From Sulfurimonadaceae bacterium (GTDB lineage Bacteria > Campylobacterota > Campylobacteria > Campylobacterales > Sulfurimonadaceae), in assembly GCA_030610325.1 (NCBI GenBank), contig JAUWRZ010000156.1, positions 1 to 5,792 of the forward strand: a stretch of DNA of 5,792 bases. Reading direction: 5' to 3'. The notes beneath the pieces were generated by a model, which was not told the DNA's origin, searched no databases, and saw only the letters and a program-made list of their open reading frames with translations. Positions within the stretch are counted from its first letter, which is position 1, and each line of letters starts with the position of its first letter. The position numbers and the translations under genes are program-made. Shown here in pieces: positions 1 to 5,792 of the stretch.

Positions 1-120
1 CTTTCGCATTGCATCATAGAAGTGATCATATACATCTTCACTGATGATGCTTTGACAATATGCAAATATCATTTAGTAATATCGACAAAATACTAATATT
101 ATGTAACGTAAACTAATCAT
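1..120 (-). other. Doubtful partial reading frame at the left edge, interrupted by one stop
   Basis: On the minus strand an ATG at 118-120 is preceded at 7 bases by a strong Shine-Dalgarno AGGAGA (128-133). The frame runs 15 codons, meets TAA (73-75) and resumes at once with ATG (70-72) in the same frame, then stays open to the window edge for 24 codons. The second part has an ordinary protein-like composition, with SEDVYDHFYDAMRK near the edge. It could be a leader peptide followed by a gene, a gene with a nonsense mutation, or a chance frame. I do not recognise the protein. Confidence 0.3.
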
Positions 121-372
121 ACTGGCCTCTCCTAAGAAAAGACTTATCCAGATGTATGTCAAAAAATGGGCTCAGGGCATAAACATAAGTCTTTATCCAA
201 TCTCAGACGATTAGCTCAGACCTCGAGAAGTGATACATGTACCTAAGAAATAATGGGGATACGAAGATGCAGGAGAAGGTATTTAAATTTAAGAGGCTAT
301 AGGAAGTGACGAGAGAGGTAGAGCATTCCCCCTCACTGTCAATCAAAAGCTTTCAATAGGTGCGGTTCCCGT
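121..372. other. Non-coding stretch, no gene recognised
   Basis: About 250 bp between the left-edge frame and the msrB hairpin. Only very short open frames occur, for example 21 codons on the plus strand at 237-302, with no ribosome binding site of note or family resemblance. Apart from the inverted repeat at 138-194 and the Shine-Dalgarno at 128-133, I see no RNA gene, IS terminus or promoter that I can defend. Confidence 0.5.
138..194. repeat. 10-bp inverted repeat in the non-coding left region
   Basis: AAAGACTTAT (138-147) and ATAAGTCTTT (185-194) are exact reverse complements separated by 37 bases. Each copy is itself partly symmetric around TAAG-N-CTT, so it can also be read as two binding sites in opposite orientation. 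Between them on the minus strand lies TTGACA (157-162), without a convincing -10 box. It may be an operator pair or chance in AT-rich DNA. Confidence 0.35.
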
Positions 373-415
373 AGAAACAGCCGCCGACAAAGTAAGCCTA
401 CTTGTTTACAGCGGC
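373..415 (-). terminator. Weak terminator-like hairpin at the 3' end of msrB
   Basis: On the minus strand ACAAGTA and TACTTTGT pair around a GGCT loop (one bulged base), enclosed by a GCCGC/GCGGC pair (411-415 with 380-384) across a small internal loop. The stem is followed by TGTTTCT. The msrB stop codon lies inside the stem. The tail is only moderately T-rich, so termination is plausible but not secure. Confidence 0.3.
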
Positions 416-862
416 CGACGCCGGGACAAACTTCATCGAGATGGAGTTGACACAGTGACGTATGTTCTTTGGTGTGTAACCCTCCCCTTTAAAGACATGA
501 CCCAGGTGCGCATCACAATTGGCACAGACTATCTCTATTCGACGTCCATCTTTATCAGCCACACGTTTGACCGCCCCTGCTATCTCATCATCAAAACTCG
601 GCCAGCCGCAATGTGACGAGAACTTATCAGTCGAATCATAAAGTGGTGCATCACACCGTTTACAGACATAGGTCCCCGCCTCACTAAAGTCATTGTACTC
701 TCCCGTAAACGGACGCTCCGTACCCTTATGTTCTATGACCCGCTCTTCTTGCGGCGTCAACTGGTTATATAGACTTTTCAACTCTTTTTTCTCCCCTGCA
801 TATCCTACTGTTGTCAATAACAACACGGACATGATAATAAATATCTTACTGACTTTTAACAT
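398..862 (-). CDS. msrB: Peptide-methionine (R)-S-oxide reductase MsrB, exported form
   Basis: A 154-residue MsrB that reduces the R-epimer of methionine sulfoxide in oxidised proteins. The zinc site is two CxxC pairs, Cys67/Cys70 and Cys113/Cys116. The catalytic cysteine is Cys137 in RHCVNS, and the resolving cysteine is probably Cys85 in CGWPSF, 52 residues earlier, much as in E. coli MsrB. The active-site histidines are in HLGHVF (His119, His122). The first 22 residues form a Sec signal peptide: basic start MLKVSK, a hydrophobic core, and a likely cleavage after GYA. No lipobox cysteine is present, so a soluble periplasmic enzyme is expected. The ATG has AAGGA 5 bases upstream. It stands alone, downstream of the hipBA remnants. 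A periplasmic MsrB needs an electron-delivery partner, and none is encoded nearby. Confidence 0.95.
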   Translation of the reverse strand: MLKVSKIFIIMSVLLLTTVGYAGEKKELKSLYNQLTPQEERVIEHKGTERPFTGEYNDFSEAGTYVCKRCDAPLYDSTDKFSSHCGWPSFDDEIAGAVKRVADKDGRRIEIVCANCDAHLGHVFKGEGYTPKNIRHCVNSISMKFVPASAAVNK

Positions 863-889
863 GTGTATCCTTTTTCTCTCTTTGAAAAA

Positions 890-895
890 AGTATA
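890..895 (-). promoter_or_regulatory. Possible -10 box for msrB
   Basis: On the minus strand TATACT lies 28 bp upstream of the msrB start in an AT-rich stretch, which would give a leader of about 20 bases. A second candidate, TATAAG (898-903), lies within the palindrome CTTATAAG. Neither has a recognisable -35 box, which is usual for sigma-70 promoters in Campylobacterota. Support is only sequence similarity and position. Confidence 0.3.
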
Positions 896-936
896 TTCTT
901 ATAAGAGTAATAGGGGATTAATAAAAGAAGAACAGA

Positions 937-1137
937 TCATAAACAAGTCTTGCATAAGAATACGCTTGTGTTAGGCCCCATGTCCCATCCATCAGATACC
1001 CAGCTTTCAGCTCTGAGGGGCATAGTCACTGAGATGACAGCAGATGCATCATCTTGATATGTAAAGACCTGTTTTTTGGCCTCTTTAGTAAGTGTCCCTG
1101 CCCGGTCAGTGTTGGTGTAGATATCAACTTTTTGCAT
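937..1137 (-). pseudogene. Truncated HipA-like toxin kinase, N-terminal fragment
   Basis: A 66-codon frame whose first ~50 residues match the N-terminal subdomain of HipA serine/threonine kinase toxins: a beta strand KVDIYTN, the turn AGTLTKE, the strand FTYQDD, then VISVTMPLRAESWVSDG, which corresponds to the conserved SLPLR block. In an intact HipA (about 400-440 residues) this is followed by an F-x-N-LPEG motif and the kinase domain. Here the similarity stops near position 988, and the last 16 codons look unrelated and run into the msrB upstream region. No kinase motifs remain, so the product cannot be a toxin kinase. The ATG at 1135-1137 overlaps the hipB-like remnant. Whether the fragment is translated is unknown. 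Confidence 0.6.
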
Positions 1138-1270
1138 TAAGTCCCTCCAAAGTCAACGGTCTTCCTTTTGGACGAATAGAGAGTTCAAGTTCAAAAAGGT
1201 CAAGCACCGACTCGACTTTTTTAATACCTACCTCATCAATATAGCCATTATAAGGACTTAATGTATCTTT
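1124..1270 (-). pseudogene. Remnant of a HipB-like antitoxin, C-terminal 48 codons only
   Basis: A minus-strand frame with no usable start codon is open for 48 codons after a TAG at 1271-1273 and ends in TGA at 1124-1126. It reads like the C-terminal part of HipB/XRE-type regulators that precede hipA: a segment VGIKKVESVLDLF, then LELSIRPKGRPLTLEGL. The helix-turn-helix that should precede it is missing, because the 3' end of the arginine kinase gene and a short AT-rich linker occupy that place. The stop overlaps the start of the hipA-like fragment by 14 bp, the tight coupling usual for a hipBA operon. The frame is still open and the motif still readable, so the loss may be fairly recent. The family call is from motif memory and is moderately sure. 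Confidence 0.6.
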
Positions 1271-1291
1271 CTATTGTATTAATATATTGGG

Positions 1292-2332
1292 CTACAGCGC
1301 CTTTTCCGCAGCGATCATGGCGACTACACCGTCATACATATCCTGGACACACTCTACTTCTGTCACTCCCAGTCTTCTTCGGTTACTGATGTCATAGACC
1401 CCGCCTTCACTCTCAGAGTGCTCGCCATGGATACCTCTGATCTGCAGATGGTATTGATCAGCGATCTTTTCAAAGGCACCCATGTCAGCAGCAAGCTTTG
1501 GAAGAGCAATATGGACACTCGCACGCATCGCTGTCCCAAGGTTAGTCGGACAGCTCGTCAGGTATCCAAGGTGGTCCGTATAAGAGAACGGCACCTGCTT
1601 CTCGATCTCACCTATGGCATTTGAGAGACGGGTGAAGACCTCTTTGATGTTACCACCCATCTGCATGGAGATGATACGAAGCTGGTCCTCCTCATTGACC
1701 CAGACAAGGAAGCTCTTCTCATCATTGTGATAGATACCACGCCCTTCCGGCCAGTCACGGTTCAGTCCGGCTGCTTCGAGGAAACGGTCACCTGCTTTGA
1801 ACAAGAAGTGATCATCGATAAGCTGTGCACTGTCTGCCTCACTCATCCCCTGAAGCGGGTAATAAGTACCGGCAAGGCTACCTGTGAGACCATTAAGCGC
1901 TCCGGAGACCTGACGTTCGATGTCGTTACGCTGTTCCCGTGAGATCGCAGGTCCAAGTGGAAGGTCCGCTATATTACGACCTACACGGATACGTGTGGAG
2001 ACGATGAACTTGCCATCAGGATCAGGGTTAGGCGCATTAAGATCATCCGGGTTCAGATTGCTCTTATGCTTATCATCCTTGGAAAAGCCGTGATACTCTT
2101 CGATGATCGGGTCGAAAAGTCCTCCAAAAAGCATATAGGACTCCTCATCGCCGGCATAGACACCAATACCGCTGTCTATGTTCTTGACACCTGAGTTGAT
2201 GGCTTGCTGCAGTGTAAAACCATTACTGGTCTCTTTATCTTTAAGTGTCTCAAAGACCTCATGGCTCAGGTGTTTACATAACTGTGACTTGCACTCTGCC
2301 GGAAATGCCGGAAATCTGTTCTTATCGTTCAT
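1292..2332 (-). CDS. Arginine kinase (ATP:guanido phosphotransferase, phosphagen kinase)
   Basis: A complete 346-residue phosphagen kinase that transfers phosphate reversibly between ATP and a guanidino compound, most likely arginine, giving phosphoarginine as a cytoplasmic energy buffer. Compared from memory with Limulus arginine kinase (357 residues), all key sites are present: the substrate loop DSGIGVY (Asp53, Ser54, Tyr59), STRIRVGRN (Arg114, Arg116), Arg183 in GDRFL, NEEDQLR (Glu215, Arg219), CPTNLGT (Cys261, Arg270), and RGIHGEHSES (Arg299, Glu304). The short substrate loop of the SGVGIY type favours arginine over creatine. Two differences are Gln217 for the usual His in NEEDHLR and His302 for the usual Arg in the loop before GEH. 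It is not McsB, the bacterial protein-arginine kinase, because it has the N-terminal helical substrate-binding domain. The ATG has a ribosome binding site (AGGGA, 5-6 bases away). Phosphagen kinases are common in animals and sporadic in bacteria, so horizontal transfer in the family history is likely. Confidence 0.95.
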   Translation of the reverse strand: MNDKNRFPAFPAECKSQLCKHLSHEVFETLKDKETSNGFTLQQAINSGVKNIDSGIGVYAGDEESYMLFGGLFDPIIEEYHGFSKDDKHKSNLNPDDLNAPNPDPDGKFIVSTRIRVGRNIADLPLGPAISREQRNDIERQVSGALNGLTGSLAGTYYPLQGMSEADSAQLIDDHFLFKAGDRFLEAAGLNRDWPEGRGIYHNDEKSFLVWVNEEDQLRIISMQMGGNIKEVFTRLSNAIGEIEKQVPFSYTDHLGYLTSCPTNLGTAMRASVHIALPKLAADMGAFEKIADQYHLQIRGIHGEHSESEGGVYDISNRRRLGVTEVECVQDMYDGVVAMIAAEKAL

Positions 2333-2351
2333 CTTTGTCCCTTATGTTTTA

Positions 2352-2374
2352 TAGATGAGATCATAACTCATCTA
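2352..2374. promoter_or_regulatory. Perfect 8-bp inverted repeat upstream of the arginine kinase gene (candidate operator)
   Basis: The arms TAGATGAG (2352-2359) and CTCATCTA (2367-2374) are exact reverse complements around a 7-base spacer. The right arm overlaps a second 10-bp palindrome, CATCTAGATG (2369-2378), so the hexamer TAGATG occurs three times in 27 bp. On the minus strand the spacer region reads TATGAT (2360-2365), a good match to a sigma-70 -10 box, and TATAAA (2346-2351) lies just after the dyad. No clear -35 box was found. There is no T-run after the stem on either strand, so an intrinsic terminator is unlikely. The site lies 20-42 bp upstream of the arginine kinase start codon, where a repressor or activator site would be expected. 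Confidence 0.5.
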
Positions 2375-2417
2375 GATGGATTATTTGTGGAATCGTCTTA
2401 AAAGTACAGAGCTACTC

Positions 2418-4307
2418 TTATGCTGACACGTTGGGGATCACTTGGTCGATCTCGATGATAAAGACCGCACCATCTTCACCGTTTTTCGCTTCGATCTTCC
2501 CGTGGATCTTACTTTCTATGATAAGTCTGGACATATACAAGCCCAACCCTGTCCCCTGGTCACGATCTTTAGTCGTAAAGTAGATGTCGAAGATCTTTTC
2601 CATGATGGCCTCATCGATCCCTCCGCCATTGTCTTCGACATAGATGTAGATGACATCACCCTTTTTGACTATCTCTATCGAGATCCATGGTGCATCTATC
2701 TTGTTCTCCAGAAGGATGTCTTTGGCATTATCAAGAAGGTTCAAGATGACCTGGGAGAACTCACTGGGATAACCAGAGATAGTGACTGCCTCAGAAGGTG
2801 GTGTGAACCTCAGCTCTATATGATGGTAGGTAAGTGAAGCCTGGATGATATTGATCGCGTTTTGGATGTACTTACTAAGGTCAAAGAGCTCCTGTACACG
2901 ATTTGGTTCAAAGAAGTGACGAAAGTCATCGATCGTATGCGACATATGTTTTAGCAATTCGTTGCCACTCTTCACCTTTGCTTTTAAGTACTCCTCAGAC
3001 AACTCATCAAAAGCGTATGCAGACTCCAGGTTCATAAAGACCCCACCGATCTGGGCCAATGGCTGTCTCCATTGATGGGCAATATGCCCTATCATCTCCC
3101 CCATCGTCGCAAGTTTGGACTGCTGCATCAGCAGGTATTCGTTCTCGAGACGCTTTCGGGTCTCCTTCTCGATCTCCTGTTGTAACCTTATCTTGGTGTT
3201 CTCATGTTTCGTCACGTCTTTAAATATCAGTTTGATGTAGGTGTTATTGAGGTTTTTTGATGAAGTACCCGATACCTCAAAAGCCGCATCAGCGATGTGG
3301 ACTGTCTTGTTCACTATAGCAGTAGAGTTCTCAAAATGCGCACTTATCGCACTGCGATCATCGTCAGAGAAGATCATGTCCAGACCTTTATCGATCAGCT
3401 TCTCACCAAAGATCTCTTTTGCTTTACGGTTCATCCAATGGATGACCTGGTGCCCCTGCGCATCAAAGACCTCGATGATCGCCTCAGGTAAGAGGTCCAT
3501 GATCTCCTGCGCATGTCTGATCTTTATCTGCAGTATCCGGGTATAGTTACTTTTGATATGTTTAAGGATATCTCTATTAGTCAGAAGTGCGACAACACCA
3601 TCGTCAGCACCCGTGACGAGGATCCTCCTTATCTCTTTGCGCTGCATCAGTTCGATGACATCAGCGACTAACATCTCTTTATCTACAGTGATGACAGGCT
3701 TTGACATGTAAGTGGCAACACCCTGTCGCGTATCGACCTCCTGATAGGTCAATCTCAGGATATCCTTCTCTGTGAGCATCCCTACAGGAGCTGTCTCATC
3801 GACCACGACTACCGAACCGATATGATGCATCTGCATCAAGATAAGTGCTTCTTTTATGGAAGCATTCTGACTGACAGTAGTGATCTGCTGGTCAGGCTTG
3901 ATGATGTGTGAGATCTTCAGGTCGACTTTGTAGACATCATCCTCAAGATAATCAAAAAGATCCTCTTGCAAGACGACACCGGCGTAGTGCAGATCATCAT
4001 CGACCAGGACTATACGCCGTATGTCATGTTGACTTAGGAAGTCAAAAGCAAGGTCTATTGGTCTGTCTACATTGGTCGTGATGACAGATGTAGTCGCATA
4101 GTCTAATGCATCTGCGTTCAAGTCGATCTCCCCTGCAAGCGCATTGACTATATCGCTTTCAGTCAAGATGGCCACAGGAGTCTCATCATGGAGTAAGACG
4201 ACACAACCGTTCTTGTTGCGCTGCATAAGTGTCATCGCCTCTTTAAGTGATGAGCGATGCGCTATATCGAAGTGCTCTTTATGGGCGATATGCTCCAGAG
4301 CGATCAT
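2418..4307 (-). CDS. Soluble sensor histidine kinase with four CBS domains and a PAS domain
   Basis: A 629-residue kinase without a signal peptide or membrane segment, so a cytoplasmic sensor. Residues about 9-60, 70-120, 134-185 and 201-250 are four CBS repeats, each with a tail of the type (V/M)(A/G)(I/M/V)LTExDI, or a close variant; paired, they would form two Bateman modules. Residues about 262-366 look like a PAS domain, and 367-398 form a charged helix typical of a coiled coil. The kinase core has the H-box GHIAHQWRQPL with His411 as the probable phospho-site, the N-box with Asn523 and Asn527, the G1 box D559-N-GGG, the F-box FDIYFTTK (573-580) and the G2 box GTGLGL (585-590). All catalytic boxes look intact. 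CBS pairs in other proteins often bind AMP, ADP, ATP or S-adenosylmethionine, so a nucleotide or energy signal is plausible here but not shown. It overlaps the response regulator by 4 bp and is followed after 85 bp by arginine kinase. Confidence 0.93.
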   Translation of the reverse strand: MIALEHIAHKEHFDIAHRSSLKEAMTLMQRNKNGCVVLLHDETPVAILTESDIVNALAGEIDLNADALDYATTSVITTNVDRPIDLAFDFLSQHDIRRIVLVDDDLHYAGVVLQEDLFDYLEDDVYKVDLKISHIIKPDQQITTVSQNASIKEALILMQMHHIGSVVVVDETAPVGMLTEKDILRLTYQEVDTRQGVATYMSKPVITVDKEMLVADVIELMQRKEIRRILVTGADDGVVALLTNRDILKHIKSNYTRILQIKIRHAQEIMDLLPEAIIEVFDAQGHQVIHWMNRKAKEIFGEKLIDKGLDMIFSDDDRSAISAHFENSTAIVNKTVHIADAAFEVSGTSSKNLNNTYIKLIFKDVTKHENTKIRLQQEIEKETRKRLENEYLLMQQSKLATMGEMIGHIAHQWRQPLAQIGGVFMNLESAYAFDELSEEYLKAKVKSGNELLKHMSHTIDDFRHFFEPNRVQELFDLSKYIQNAINIIQASLTYHHIELRFTPPSEAVTISGYPSEFSQVILNLLDNAKDILLENKIDAPWISIEIVKKGDVIYIYVEDNGGGIDEAIMEKIFDIYFTTKDRDQGTGLGLYMSRLIIESKIHGKIEAKNGEDGAVFIIEIDQVIPNVSA

Positions 4308-5020
4308 GAGGTACGCACATCATACAGTCGGTAACCGACACCACTGACATTTTTCAAGATCTCCGGGTGGCTCTTTCTACGAAGGTTTTTGATCTGGGAG
4401 CGGATGGCATCACTCGTCATCACCTTATCACTCCAGATATTCATCTCCAGCATGCTATAACTGAGGACCTCATCAGGATGCTCAATAAAAAACTCCAAAA
4501 TATCCATCTCCTTTTTTCGCAGCTCGATCACTACGCCTTCTCGCAGAAGTATTTTGAGTCTTTTATTGTAGACAAAACCTTCACCCAGATCCACTTCACT
4601 GTATTTGGGTGCCAATTCGATGAGCTCGTCCATACATTTATGAAACGCTTTAAAGATATCCTCACTCGTGACCGGTTTGACAAGGTATCGGGTCAGACCA
4701 AGTTCGACAGCCTTAAGCATAAACTCTTTATCGGTATAGGCCGTTGACATCACTATGCGGGTAAATGGGTCTGTCTTGCGTATTAGCACAGCCAGATCGA
4801 TACCGCTCATCCCGGGAAGGTTGATATCGAGCAGAAGGATATCAGGCTGATGCGCCTTATAGAGTGCCAACGCGTTCTCAGCATTATCAGACGTATAGAG
4901 CACTTTACAGTAGTGCTTTAAGAACTCAGTCATATATTGCCGGACTTCGACATCATCTTCGACATACAAGACCGTATATGATCTCATCTTTTGAGCGAAC
5001 TCTTTGTGATCGAGCATCAT
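4304..5020 (-). CDS. Two-component response regulator, REC plus OmpR-type winged helix
   Basis: A 238-residue DNA-binding response regulator. The receiver domain (about residues 12-130) has the acidic pocket E21-D22-D23, the phospho-acceptor Asp65 in LLLDINLPG, the switch Thr93 in MSTAYTD and Lys115 in YLVKP. The effector domain (about 148-234) is a winged helix of the OmpR/PhoB type, with the recognition-helix region DAIRSQIKNLRRK and the wing signature VSGVGYRL. It probably acts as a phosphorylation-dependent transcription factor. Its partner is almost certainly the next gene, since the regulator's TGA overlaps the kinase ATG in an ATGA. The start is one of two adjacent ATG codons (5018-5020 or 5015-5017), 2 bp after the cutA stop, with a purine-rich stretch inside the cutA 3' end as the likely ribosome binding site. 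The targets cannot be read from the protein. The dyad before the arginine kinase gene is one candidate site. Confidence 0.93.
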   Translation of the reverse strand: MMLDHKEFAQKMRSYTVLYVEDDVEVRQYMTEFLKHYCKVLYTSDNAENALALYKAHQPDILLLDINLPGMSGIDLAVLIRKTDPFTRIVMSTAYTDKEFMLKAVELGLTRYLVKPVTSEDIFKAFHKCMDELIELAPKYSEVDLGEGFVYNKRLKILLREGVVIELRKKEMDILEFFIEHPDEVLSYSMLEMNIWSDKVMTSDAIRSQIKNLRRKSHPEILKNVSGVGYRLYDVRTS

Positions 5021-5022
5021 CT

Positions 5023-5379
5023 TTACTCTTTTTTCATATTGGATATCTGTTTATCTTCTCTCAAAGAAGCTCCAAGCCATCGCAAGTAGGCTTCACTTCC
5101 ACTTGTGATAGCAGTTGCGATGATCTCAGGGACATCATAGGGGTGAAGTTCGATGATACGAGCTTGCAGACTCTCAAAGTGAGCCCTGTCGGTCTTTATG
5201 ATAAGCAACTCTTCAGCATCTTCATTGAACTTTCCCTCATATAGATAGTAGGAAGTCACAGCGGGGATCTGGTTGACACAGGCACACAAGCCCTCTTTGA
5301 CAATACTACTCGCGACACTTCTGCCTACTGCGCTGTCAGGGACCGTACAGTAGACTACCAGAGCATCTGTCTCACTCAT
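5023..5379 (-). CDS. cutA: CutA1-family divalent-cation tolerance protein
   Basis: A 118-residue protein with the full CutA1 signature: CTVPD near the N-terminus (Cys11), CACVNQIP (Cys32 and Cys34), the strand SYYLYEGK, ELLIIKT, the conserved HPYDVPEI (His79) and YLRWL near the C-terminus. CutA proteins are small, very stable cytoplasmic trimers with a ferredoxin-like fold, related in shape to PII signalling proteins. The family is named for copper/divalent-cation tolerance in E. coli, but the biochemical role is still unclear. The start ATG at 5377-5379 has a good ribosome binding site, AGGAAG, which overlaps the argB stop codon. The stop is only 2 bp from the response-regulator start. The gene therefore sits inside an argB-cutA-regulator-kinase run, probably one transcript. 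The C-terminal tail after WLGASL is polar and carries no recognised motif. Confidence 0.95.
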   Translation of the reverse strand: MSETDALVVYCTVPDSAVGRSVASSIVKEGLCACVNQIPAVTSYYLYEGKFNEDAEELLIIKTDRAHFESLQARIIELHPYDVPEIIATAITSGSEAYLRWLGASLREDKQISNMKKE

Positions 5380-5387
5380 CGCGCTTC

Positions 5388-5792
5388 CTATTTTTTGATG
5401 ACAGTCCCGACACCCTCACTGGTAAAGACTTCCAGAAGCAGTGCATGTTCGACGCGACCATCGATGATATGCGCCTTTTCGACACCAGCGTCTATAGCTT
5501 CGATACAGGCATCGACTTTCGGGATCATGCCTCCGGCTATCACACCCTCTTCTTTGAGTGCGATGATCTCCTCTTCGCGCAGTGTCGAGAAGAAGTTCTT
5601 CTCACTGTCCATCACACCCGGAGTATCTGTCATAAAGATGATCTTCTGTGCGCCCAGACTCGCTGCTATCTTACTCGCAGCCAGGTCGGCGTTGACATTA
5701 AAGCCGGGATGGTTCATCTCGTCACCCGAAGCGATAGGGGCGATCACAGGGATGAACTTCTCGGCTATAAGGTTCTCTATGACACTCTTGTC
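5388..5792 (-). CDS. argB: Acetylglutamate kinase, C-terminal 134 residues (partial, cut by right window edge)
   Basis: ArgB phosphorylates N-acetyl-L-glutamate with ATP, the second step of the acetylated ornithine/arginine pathway, in the cytoplasm. The reading frame is open to the right edge, so the true start and the N-terminal half, including the Gly-rich nucleotide loop, are outside the window. A GTG at 5745-5747 lies in the middle of the protein and is not the start. Visible family signatures are the strand FIPVIAPI, the motif NVNADLAA with the following strand ending TDTPGVM, the loop GGMIPKV, and the C-terminal block HIIDGRVEHALLLEVF followed by TSEGVGT. The family is usually about 280-300 residues, so roughly half is seen. 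The frame ends in TAG 8 bp before cutA, which suggests cotranscription. Identification is firm. Arginine, the end product of this pathway, is the expected substrate of the arginine kinase further downstream. Confidence 0.95.
   Translation of the reverse strand, partial: DKSVIENLIAEKFIPVIAPIASGDEMNHPGFNVNADLAASKIAASLGAQKIIFMTDTPGVMDSEKNFFSTLREEEIIALKEEGVIAGGMIPKVDACIEAIDAGVEKAHIIDGRVEHALLLEVFTSEGVGTVIKK

Noticed and set aside
134..162. TTGACA-based promoter for the left-edge frame
   Set aside because: At 17-base spacing the -10 position reads TTTCTT (134-139), only 3 of 6 matches, and the transcript start would fall on the ribosome binding site.
237..302. 21-codon plus-strand open frame
   Set aside because: It is too short, has no clear ribosome binding site and has no recognisable product.
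693..974. Plus-strand open frame opposite the msrB signal peptide and upstream region
   Set aside because: It is antisense to msrB, and its tail is low-complexity translation of intergenic DNA.
1292..2332. Protein-arginine kinase McsB as an alternative for the phosphagen kinase
   Set aside because: The protein has the N-terminal helical domain with the DSGIGVY substrate loop, which McsB lacks, and no clp or mcsA neighbours are present.
2352..2374. Dyad read as a terminator of the histidine kinase gene
   Set aside because: The stem is AT-rich, and no T-run follows it on the minus strand. An operator fits better.
2442..2837. 131-codon open frame on the plus strand opposite the histidine kinase core
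   Set aside because: It is antisense to the conserved HATPase region and has no family resemblance. The kinase motifs on the minus strand explain the sequence.
4367..4747. 126-codon open frame on the plus strand inside the response-regulator gene
   Set aside because: It is the complement of the winged-helix and receiver coding sequence, with no recognisable domain.
4864..5244. 126-codon plus-strand open frame spanning the regulator and cutA junction
   Set aside because: It crosses two well-identified genes in antisense and has no protein-like motif.

Overview
The window looks like part of a Campylobacterota (Epsilonproteobacteria) chromosome, probably Sulfurovum- or Sulfurimonas-like. This is inferred from the histidine kinase H-box of the HQWRQPL type, the style of the REC-winged-helix response regulator, the moderate GC content and the tightly packed genes. 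A few bacteria, Sulfurovum among them, are known to carry an arginine kinase. The assignment is by eye and has not been tested by a search. All convincing genes lie on the minus strand, so transcription runs from right to left.

Reading in the direction of transcription, the window opens inside argB (acetylglutamate kinase, C-terminal half, cut by the right edge). cutA follows after 8 bp. A REC-winged-helix response regulator follows after 2 bp. A soluble histidine kinase with four CBS domains and a PAS domain overlaps the regulator by 4 bp. After an 85-bp gap with a perfect inverted repeat comes a complete arginine kinase (phosphagen kinase). Beyond it lie the remains of a hipBA toxin-antitoxin operon, with the front of hipB and most of hipA lost. 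Then comes an exported methionine-R-sulfoxide reductase B (msrB). The last ~400 bp at the left edge are mostly non-coding, with a doubtful partial reading frame at the very end.

The notable theme is energy and arginine. argB makes a precursor of arginine. Arginine kinase stores ATP phosphate on arginine. The sensor kinase between them carries CBS domains, a fold that often binds adenine nucleotides. One can propose that the two-component pair reads adenylate state and controls the arginine kinase, possibly through the inverted repeat upstream of it. This is inference from gene order and domain content only.
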